DNA of 64,000 bases, from the NCBI GenBank assembly GCA_027924645.1, contig BSBN01000809.1, positions 47,708,001-47,772,000 of the forward strand, read 5' to 3'. The notes below the pieces were generated by a model. The model did not search any database. It had not been told where the DNA came from and saw nothing but the letters and a program-made list of their open reading frames with translations. This DNA comes from Cunninghamia lanceolata (taxonomy: Eukaryota; Streptophyta; Pinopsida; Cupressales; Cupressaceae). Every line of letters begins with the position of its first letter. Position 1 is the first letter of the stretch. This document shows positions 57,076-64,000 of the stretch, in pieces. The position numbers and the translations under genes are program-made.

Positions 57076-57639
57076 CCAAAGCATGGACCATAGGGATGGT
57101 ATGTGGAGGGTATGTAGGATAGTGGATGAATGATTGTAGATTTATTCTGGAATGGAAGGGAACCATGACCAATGGCTACACACATCGTGATAAATGTTGA
57201 AGCTTGTGATGTGGAGGTGGTGTAGGGTGCAATGGAGATCTTTTCTTAGGAGATGGATGATGAAGGGCTTTAGGAACCCACATAGACTTAGGTGTTTTAT
57301 TACTTTTGTTTTGCTTGTGGGATGGAATGTTTTGACACTTTGGAACAGAATGGGAATTTGAGATGGGAGTAGATGGTTGGGATATTTTAGAGGTAGATGC
57401 CTCATTTAACTTGATTTCTTGTTGCTTAGGTACCCATACCATTTTGGTTTTGGACTTTGCTTGTGGAGGTATGGGCTTGGATAACTATTTGGATTGATTT
57501 TTATTTGACTCTTTATTTTTATGTCCTGAGGCATGAGGACCCTTAAGATGTTTGGCTTTGTCAATAGAGGCATCTAATTTTGCATTTATGGATCCCTTGG
57601 GGATGGTGGATTGACTAGAAACTTTAAGTTTAGCTTTAA

Positions 57640-57945
57640 GATTAGGGTTAAGGGTTAAGGGTTGAGGGATTAGGGTTTAAGGTATAATGTTGAGGGTTAA
57701 GGGTTGAGGGTTTAGGGTTTAGGGTTAAGGGTTTAGGGTTTAGGGATTAGAGTTTAGATTTGAGGGATTAGGGTTTAAGGCATAGTGTTTAGGGTTGAGG
57801 GTTTAGGGATAGGGTTTAGGATTTAAGGTTCAAGTGTTGAGGGTTGAGGCTTTAGCGATAGGGTTTAAGGTTAAGAAATAAGGAATTAGAGTTTAGGGTT
57901 GATGGATTAGGGTTTAGGGTATAGGGATTAGAGTTTAGGGATCTT
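57640..57945. repeat. Telomere-like block 5 (array end)
   Basis: Starts ATTAGGGTTAAGGG and breaks off at 57945 into a CACTA transposase fragment. Confidence 0.9.
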
Positions 57946-57954
57946 TACTCCTAA

Positions 57955-58050
57955 ATCTTTACTCTTGTTCTTTGCATGCCAGTCCATCAATTGTGCAAGT
58001 GAGTTGCAACAAAACATTCATTGAAGTCTAGGTATAATTGGCATGTTGGC
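57955..58050 (-). pseudogene. CACTA transposase fragment
   Basis: About 95 bp nearly identical to 36005-36085. The minus strand reads MPIIPRLQ-stop-MFCCNSLA and QLMDWHAKNK, the Transposase_21 motif. It stands alone at the edge of the telomere-like array. Confidence 0.85.
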
Positions 58051-59063
58051 ATGAGGAACATTTTGGTTTGGTACAACTAGGTGCTAAATTAAGTGCACTT
58101 CGCGTTGATTTTGGTGACCCAAAGAGATTACATTTAGGGCTAAAAGTTTGTGCTAAAGTCAGTGTTAGAGACACCAACTTTAGCACTGACTAATGAATCG
58201 AAAAAAAATTAAAATTCCTGCCTGCGTTAAAACATACCACACAAAAAAAATCACAAATTCAAGTTAATAAATTTAATCCCACAACACAGTGTACTCTGCC
58301 TCTGTTTTAGGTTCCTTGCTAAGAATTGTAGGCTATGAAGCGATGACTTTATTAGCTCAAAAATGGAAGTTACTGAAATGTTTCTACAACGGATCCGTGA
58401 ATTTGTATTTTATTTATTTTTGGTTCTAGACATCCAGAAGATAAAAAATTGCTTTAGCTAGCTACTAAATTTGGGGTTTCTGATGCTAAATTTGGGGTTT
58501 CTAGCTACCTCGACCATTTAATCAAGCTTGTTCATCTGCATTTTAGCAAGTAAGTTCCAATTACTGAGCAATTTACTCTTGACCTAGGTTTTTATGGATT
58601 TTGATATAATTTTGAGCTCAAAGAAAGTTTTTCTAAGATGTTGTACTCATGCTTTAGGGTAAATTTGAGTAGTAATGTTGTTAATGATCCTTGCTTGTAG
58701 TATAAATTGCATTTACCATTTTTGGAAGGCCTTTCGAATAAGGTCTCTTTGTACATCATACCTGAAATATGAGCTATTAGGATTTGTTTTTAGATACATA
58801 TTTGTTTTTGGCTACGATTGGTCAAGCACCCTATTAATTCATACCTGGCTACGATTGCTTCCATAGACTAGATGAAAATAATTTGCCCTAGGTCACCTCA
58901 AAATGTCAAGCAATAGAGGAAGGGAGTAAACTCTGGCCACAATAAGGTAATTCACTGTCAATTTATAGATTTGTAAATGTGTCCATTGTTTCTTTGAATT
59001 TTAGTATTTAGTTTTCTATTTCTAAATTTAGAAGAAGAAATTTATTTTATATATATAAATAGG
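58051..59063. other. No gene seen; short direct repeats
   Basis: A 20-bp word, CTAAATTTGGGGTTTCT with flanks, is duplicated at 58467 and 58487. GTGCTAAATT and GTGCTAAAGT words at 58080-58160 resemble the minisatellite at 22005. No convincing coding sequence. Confidence 0.5.
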
Positions 59064-59352
59064 GACATGATACTGACAAAGATAAAGAGGCATTGGCTTC
59101 CATATTGGGGGTAGAGGCAGTGAACAAATTGGATGGTGTTGACTTGACAATGCTTGCTAGATACATAGAAAAATGATCTAGTAAAGCCCCTAAAACATTG
59201 CAACCAAATCAACAGTGTCAAAGGGAATCAATTTATTCCCCAAGCAGTCATGGATCAAGCAAAAGATCTAGGAGGAAATCAATAACAGTAACCTCTAAGA
59301 ATGTGGAACAAGGAGTAGAGGCTTCCAATGTCCCAGCCACTCCTAGGACATA
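59064..59352 (+). pseudogene. Exon-like coding relic, family unknown
   Basis: After AAATAG at ~59063, which could be a splice acceptor, one frame reads DKDKEALASILGVEAVNKLD, VDLTMLARYIEK, TGA 59174, then SSKAPKTLQPNQ, SSHGSSKRSRRKSITV and ends AT PRT at TAG. Only one internal stop breaks ~95 codons. The basic SKRSRRK run may be a nuclear signal. I do not recognise the protein. Confidence 0.3.
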
Positions 59353-59665
59353 GACTTCTTCGACCACCATGCCATGTTTTGCATCTTGCATTGGTAGTTA
59401 CTGTTGGTTTTTTCCTAGACTAGATGCTTATTCCCAGATTTCCCTACAAGGTAGCCATCAATGATCAACAGGATCTCTAGGCTAGGGGCCAACAGTGTAG
59501 GAGATAGACTCTATATTTTATCTCCTCTTCTTCTTCAGGCTCTGCAAAACTTAGGGGGTATTCCCTACTCAACATCCATGAGGATATACATACAAGGCTG
59601 GGATGCTGACAGAAAGCAGATAAGTCCTCCTGTAAGTAGACCAAAACTGTAAGATAAGAGCAAAG
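59353..59665. other. Flank of the LTR, no gene seen
   Basis: A 63-codon open frame at 59461 has no recognisable motif and is probably chance. Confidence 0.4.
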
Positions 59666-60759
59666 TGTTGATAACTGAGAGGGGGGGGGGTGAATCAGTT
59701 ATCCTAATTATTTCCCTTATTGCACTTTCCTTTTAATTGAAGCAGCATAAAATCAAACACAAAACATTAACCATGAAATAAGAAACACATGACACAGTAT
59801 TTTTGACGTGGAAACCCTGTTAAGGGAGAAAACCACGGGGTGATTAACCCAAGAATTATTCTCTGTTAGAAGAATAGGAAATTACAAAAATGGCACTTGC
59901 CAATTAGGGCTCACTGCCCGAGCACACAGCTCACAAGAGGCCCACTGCCTACAAGAAGACACACTGTCTACAAAGTGATGATAATCACAGTCTTGAACTG
60001 ATTGGAAGCATCTGCATATGCTGGAGTTCAGTTCCGGTTAGGCTCAGTACACTGATCTGCTGCACTTCATCTTTCCTCTGTTCTTTGTTCTGCTATCTTT
60101 CACATACCGGATCCTTTTTGCTACCTCTGCTCTTTCTCTGAACTTATTCGCATATCTCTCCACACTCACACCCTTTTCACAACTAAATCCATCCTCTATA
60201 TATATCCGCACAAGTAATTTCATCACCTTTCTAGTCGGCATCCGGAACAGTCTAGTTTCTTACAAACTCTCATTCTGTCGGCTGAATCCTTCCTCACCAA
60301 GCAATGCGGATCAAGCATATACTTGTAGATATCATTAATCATGTCGGCCAAACATGATTCATGCCTTCACAACCTCTGTCATCAACAGTAACCCATCCGG
60401 AAAGCAGTCTGATACTCTGTCAGTCAGTTCTTCCTCTGTTTTCACTGTCTCTCAGGAATCCGGTACTTAACCATTCATATCTTTTTCCTTGTCCATCACC
60501 GGAGGCTAAATCCTTGGAATATACTACTAAAGGTAGTCCTCTTGACTTCCCCAAATCCGCACTGCACCAAGACACTTCCTCTGAGAGGTCCGGACCAATC
60601 TGTCGGACCTTGCCACATGCTCTGTTCTTCTTCACCGGACCACAACATTCTTTATTCTGACTTCCGGTAGAGACATATTATGTCTTGCGGATATGTGGGA
60701 TGACCTTTGTTGCCATCAATGACAACAACCATGAATCCATATAGTGTCTCTTGCCAACA
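59666..60759 (-). repeat. 3' LTR of the minus-strand element
   Basis: Reverse complement starts TGTTGGCAAGAGACACTATA (60759 downward) and ends in CAACA at 59666, with a ~12-bp deletion near its end (the AAACAAGGCAG stretch is missing) and a 12-G run in plus orientation (59679-59691 region). Confidence 0.93.
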
Positions 60760-60761
60760 AT

Positions 60762-60913
60762 CTCCCCCTTTGGCATTGATGGCAACACTTAGTGAAAAAT
60801 GACTAAGTGTTTTCACTATGCTCCCCCTTTGCTGATGCTCTGTCTTTATATACAATTTCCGGAACTCCCCCTTAGTTGGATCCCTCATTTTTCACTGCTC
60901 CTCACTCCCCCTT
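60762..60913 (-). other. Four polypurine tracts before the 3' LTR
   Basis: Plus-strand CTCCCCCTT occurs at 60762, 60821, 60865 and 60905 (spacings 59, 44 and 40), almost exactly the spacing in element 1. Confidence 0.85.
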
Positions 60914-60991
60914 TGACATCAATGGCAAAGGGTAGGGTCCGCATATCAAAATTTTCAAAAATTTCTTATACTTAGCCGCATATTTACATAC

Positions 60992-63900
60992 TCACATATA
61001 TTGAAGAATGTCTGCAAAGGATGTCTGTAATTGAATCATTTCGGTAGCCCAACTTTGCTTCATTCTGTCCAAAATTGAAATGTGACCACTTAACAAAAAT
61101 GCAAACGCTTCTGCCCGCTTGAGATCTGTCGGATCTTTTGTTTGGGCGGTGGTCCTAGCATCACTGATGGCCTCATGCATGGTTTCCAACTTAGGGATTA
61201 TAATCCTTCTAAGTTCTCCCATCCGGTTGGTGATGTTCTTCCTTTCCTTCTCAAAATTCTTTATTTCGTTCAAGACTGCAATAGTCTGACATTCTTGATT
61301 TATTATAGAGGAAGAGAGAGGATCAAAACTTTGAGATAAGCTTTGTAGCTTATCCTGTTCCTCTTTTATTTTCTTGTCAAGTGCTGCTGTTGCCTTTGAC
61401 CAGGATATACAAAATTTATAGATATCACCGCCATCCTTAAGAGCATTCTCTAAGCTCTTTATTCCAATGCTTACAATCTTTTTGTCTTTAGAGATTAATT
61501 CTAATATCTCTGAAAATCTCTTATCCAAAAATTCCTTCCGGACCTTTTCTTCAGCTGATTTTTCTAAAGAATCAAAATGTGTATCAACACTGCTGACTAA
61601 GGTTTTTAGATTACCGGAAGTGGAGGCTGTCGGATCTATCTGGATTGATGGCATGATCTTTACAAGTATTCCGGAAGCAGCCTCTATCAACTCACAGTCT
61701 TCCATATGAGACTTCAGGAGCTTTTCATTTGCCTTGGCATTTGCAAATGAAGCTATCTTCATTGTTTGTACCGGAGAGAGAGAGTCAAAATCAAATGGAC
61801 CTTTGAGAAGCTCCGGTTCATCAATCTCTAGAGTTTCTTTACTCAAAAATTGTTGAACAGTTTGTGCAGTGTCTCTTGCCGGAGACAGATGTTTCTTTTC
61901 TTCTGCAGTCTTAGAACTGTCAACCTCTTTGTCTTTCACCACTGCTTCCTTCTCCTGTAGTTGCTCTTCTTCTTTGGATCCGGAGACTGTAGGAGAAACC
62001 GGAGGAGAGATACTAACTTGTTCATGGGCCACTTCTTCTTGAGCAGAGGGTCCCAAGTCCTCACTTGTCTGTTCAGGGCTCACTTCTTCCAGAACAGAAG
62101 ATTCCAAATCAGCAGCTGTTTCTGCACCTAAGTCCTCTACAACAGGAAGATTGAACCTTTTGAAGGCCTTCCGGAGGATCTCTTCTGTTTCTTGAGCCAC
62201 TTTGTCAGTCTCACCAAGCATGAGTTGATTCATCCTGGCTTTGCTTCTAAACTCATCTTTGCAGTCCTTGAAGATAATGTTCATTGTCTTGGGATCAATT
62301 TGAGGATATAGCTGAATAGCTATCTGCTCCCGGATCTCAAGATCTTTGGCATGAGCATTATTCTTTCTTACTTCCATTTCCTTCTCTAGGCTTTTAGGAA
62401 TGAGAGATATGATCTCAATGAAAGCCTTATTGTATATGTTCAAATATTTAACTGTGGCTTCCTGCAGAGTCTTTTGGTCTGCCTCACTGAAGTCATCATA
62501 GGATTCAGTCATTGGTTGAAGGTTTCCATCCACCGTGACCGACTTGATTATGCTCTCTAGTGACAGAGTGGGCTTTTCAACTGTTACCTCTGCCATTTCC
62601 TCCTTGTCTTGGCCTGTGGAGGGCTTACCGGATCCTTTCTTTTTCTGTTTCTTTACTTCTCTTACTCCCTCATCTGATTCTGTTTCCTCTTCATCCTTTT
62701 GGCTTCCATAAGCCCTTGTGGCTTTTGCCTTTGATCTCTTACCGGATGCCTGGACTTCCGGTTTTGAACTTTTGGTTGAGGGAGGTGCAGATCTCTTTGT
62801 TGATCTGGTCCGGGTGGGAGCTCCAACCGGAGCACTTTCTTTGCTTTTCTCTTCTTCCTCGGCCTTCCTCCTCTTTTCCCGGCTGGCATCAAGTGCCTCC
62901 TTTGAGATTCCAAGACCTTGAGCAATGTGCTCTACTTCTTTTCTCACTTTTCTTTTGATCTCAGGTTCCCTGAGTTCTACATGTAACTTTATACTCAGCT
63001 CCTCAAAGGTTCCAAACCTTTCTGCCTTAGGATCTTTGGGCTGACTTAGCATGTGTTGAACATGCAGCTCCACTATCTGTTCATCAACTTCATACCCCAT
63101 GGGCATGATCCAGACAGTCCTTGGCTCCACTGCCTCCATCAGGCACTGATCAGTGTCAACCATAAAGCACACTGAGTCCTTGTATTTCTCAATGAGAGAC
63201 TGGGGAATTCTCTCTCTTGCTTGCATCATGCTCTGAAAGTTTTTGAAGTATCCCCATAGAGCTGAATTTCTTGCTTTTGCATCCCCAAGTCCATGCAAGT
63301 AGTCTCTTATCTGGACTGCAACAGGTTTGTCATTCTGCCATACCCATCCACTTGTTCCGGGTAGCTCATTCATGAAGTAGAAGAATAGACATACAATCAG
63401 AGTACCATACTTAAAGGAATTCTTCTTATCCTTCTTGATTTCCTGTATGTTTTCCATTAATTGGCTTAGTAGTAGTTCGCAGAGATCATATTCTGCATTC
63501 TTTCTTAACATTTCATAAGCAGTGTATATTGCAGTTCCGGATACAGAATTCTCCCTGCTGGAGTGATAGATCTTGTATCCTATTATCATTGATGCATATT
63601 TGATATCCGGATCGGAGATGTCTTCAATGGTCATTGCCCTTTTGTCAAATTTTGATCCGGTGGCCTCAGTTACAATGTTGTTCTTGACAGATTTGAGGAT
63701 AGGTACTCCTCCGGAGGAGTATAGGCCAGTTACTGCTCTAATTGCCTCTTTTGTGATCTTGCAGGGTCTATCTAGCCATAGAAAGTTGTCATGCATCCTG
63801 CTCAGTACATACCGGACCCATTCATCCTCTTCAAAACAGGGGAAATGAATAAATTGCTCAAATTGTTTCTTCTGAATATCCTTATACTCTGGTTTAAGCT

Positions 63901-64000
63901 CAAAAGCATTGTCAATCAGCTGCTTGTGATAGAGGTCTCTTAATTTGAATTCCCCAAATTCCTCAATGTTTGCATGTATGTAAACCCTAATGTCTTCGGT
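60992..64000 (-). CDS. ORF2 of a pol-less LTR retrotransposon, open but N-terminus outside the window
   Basis: Open for 1,002 codons from the window edge to the stop at 60992. Compared with 27189, about 45 N-terminal residues lie outside. The visible part starts TEDIRVYIHANIEEFGEF. Domains: N-terminal globular helices (DEWVRYVLSRMHDNFLW, CKITKEAIRAVTGL, MIIGYKIYHSSREN, YGTLIVCLFFYFMNELPG), to about residue 370; a basic linker with nuclear-localisation-like runs (KKQKKKGSGK); a second helical domain (YLNIYNKAFIEIISLIPKSL, FKDCKDEFRSKARMNQLML); an acidic Glu/Ser linker; and a C-terminal coiled coil ending FADILQYM. No catalytic, zinc-binding or clear transmembrane motif. The lack of any stop, unlike every other ORF here, implies recent activity or selection. 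Possible roles are a capsid accessory or an envelope-like protein; function is unknown. Confidence 0.85.
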   Translation of the reverse strand, partial: TEDIRVYIHANIEEFGEFKLRDLYHKQLIDNAFELKPEYKDIQKKQFEQFIHFPCFEEDEWVRYVLSRMHDNFLWLDRPCKITKEAIRAVTGLYSSGGVPILKSVKNNIVTEATGSKFDKRAMTIEDISDPDIKYASMIIGYKIYHSSRENSVSGTAIYTAYEMLRKNAEYDLCELLLSQLMENIQEIKKDKKNSFKYGTLIVCLFFYFMNELPGTSGWVWQNDKPVAVQIRDYLHGLGDAKARNSALWGYFKNFQSMMQARERIPQSLIEKYKDSVCFMVDTDQCLMEAVEPRTVWIMPMGYEVDEQIVELHVQHMLSQPKDPKAERFGTFEELSIKLHVELREPEIKRKVRKEVEHIAQGLGISKEALDASREKRRKAEEEEKSKESAPVGAPTRTRSTKRSAPPSTKSSKPEVQASGKRSKAKATRAYGSQKDEEETESDEGVREVKKQKKKGSGKPSTGQDKEEMAEVTVEKPTLSLESIIKSVTVDGNLQPMTESYDDFSEADQKTLQEATVKYLNIYNKAFIEIISLIPKSLEKEMEVRKNNAHAKDLEIREQIAIQLYPQIDPKTMNIIFKDCKDEFRSKARMNQLMLGETDKVAQETEEILRKAFKRFNLPVVEDLGAETAADLESSVLEEVSPEQTSEDLGPSAQEEVAHEQVSISPPVSPTVSGSKEEEQLQEKEAVVKDKEVDSSKTAEEKKHLSPARDTAQTVQQFLSKETLEIDEPELLKGPFDFDSLSPVQTMKIASFANAKANEKLLKSHMEDCELIEAASGILVKIMPSIQIDPTASTSGNLKTLVSSVDTHFDSLEKSAEEKVRKEFLDKRFSEILELISKDKKIVSIGIKSLENALKDGGDIYKFCISWSKATAALDKKIKEEQDKLQSLSQSFDPLSSSIINQECQTIAVLNEIKNFEKERKNITNRMGELRRIIIPKLETMHEAISDARTTAQTKDPTDLKRAEAFAFLLSGHISILDRMKQSWATEMIQLQTSFADILQYM

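Larger units (their letters stand above)
52551..57945. repeat. Higher-order tandem array, ~1.2-kb unit with telomere-like blocks
   Basis: The landmark GGGAATTTGAGATGGG recurs at 52551, 53698, 54914, 56114 and 57352 (periods 1147, 1216, 1200 and 1238). The last unit is partial. Each unit holds a minus-strand coding relic (KMVWVPKQQEIKL), a 300-430-bp telomere-like block, and a spacer with GAATGATGTCCTCGCATG and GTGGATTATGATGTGG words. Differences between units are scattered substitutions and small indels, so amplification is not very recent. Confidence 0.93.
59666..64000 (-). mobile_element. Third pol-less LTR element, 3' part, continues past the window
   Basis: Minus orientation. ORF2 runs in from beyond 64000 and is followed by four purine tracts and a 3' LTR ending at 59666. 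LTR, tract spacing and ORF2 match element 1. The 5' half (gag, primer site, 5' LTR) must lie to the right of the window. Confidence 0.9.

Noticed and set aside
52551..57945. A true chromosome end
   Set aside because: The telomere-like units are highly degenerate, interrupted by coding relics and followed by at least 6 kb of other elements.

Overview
This is nuclear DNA from a land plant. It is AT-rich and gene-poor, and almost all of it consists of broken transposable elements, microsatellites and complex tandem repeats. The plant assignment rests on three things: LTR retrotransposons with a tRNA-iMet-type primer site (TGGTATCAGAGC), a CACTA (En/Spm) TNP2-type transposase, and an LRR receptor-like protein relic with an LRRNT_2-type N-terminus. 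About 5 kb of degenerate TTTAGGG-like repeats lies inside the window. A large repeat-rich genome such as a gymnosperm's would fit, but the sequence alone does not prove it. I see no intact housekeeping gene, tRNA or rRNA.

Layout. 1-3.1 kb: AT-rich DNA with an (AC)27 tract and an inverted repeat. 3.14-14.6 kb: a mosaic of one DNA-transposon-like repeat family, with matching terminal motifs at 3.14, 8.32 and 14.6 kb, internal direct and inverted duplications, and a broken coiled-coil gene. 14.6-16.9 kb: a MITE-like foldback, then an LRR receptor-like pseudogene held in one frame with only nonsense breaks. 17.1-20.6 kb: a 5'-truncated LTR element (gag, then a second ORF) that runs straight into an inverted LTR. 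20.6-21.9 kb: a Copia RNase H and LTR fragment carrying a 58-bp palindromic tandem repeat. 23.2-31.8 kb: an unfamiliar ORF ('family 2') split by a complete 7.5-kb LTR element (element 1) with TSD GATAG/GACAG. 32.1-38.8 kb (minus strand): a decayed CACTA transposase preceded by a multi-exon SET-domain-like gene. 39.5-41.2 kb: three copies of a 573-bp tandem repeat. 41.8-51.1 kb (minus strand): a second family-2 ORF split by a 6.2-kb Copia element (element 2) with a perfect TATCC TSD. 52.5-57.9 kb: about 4.5 copies of a 1.2-kb higher-order repeat containing telomere-like blocks. 57.95-59.6 kb: a CACTA scrap and an unidentified exon-like piece. 59.67-64 kb (minus strand): the 3' part of a third pol-less LTR element, whose large ORF is completely open to the window edge.

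How it fits together. Elements 1, 2 and the 17-kb copy share a coiled-coil plus four-CCHC-knuckle gag, the primer site, and a 45-nt hairpin just after the gag stop. Only element 2 keeps reverse transcriptase and RNase H. Elements 1 and the 17-kb copy lack all pol domains and carry instead a ~1,050-residue helical ORF ('ORF2'), which is still open in the third copy at 61-64 kb. Several purine tracts at conserved spacing before the 3' LTR recall Sireviruses. The simplest reading is a non-autonomous gag+ORF2 family mobilised in trans by pol-bearing relatives. The family-2 ORF has a similar N-terminal helical pattern and may be a distant relative of ORF2. Nonsense codons across the window are mostly of the CAA/CAG/CGA/TGG to stop type, as expected from 5-methylcytosine deamination in silenced DNA.
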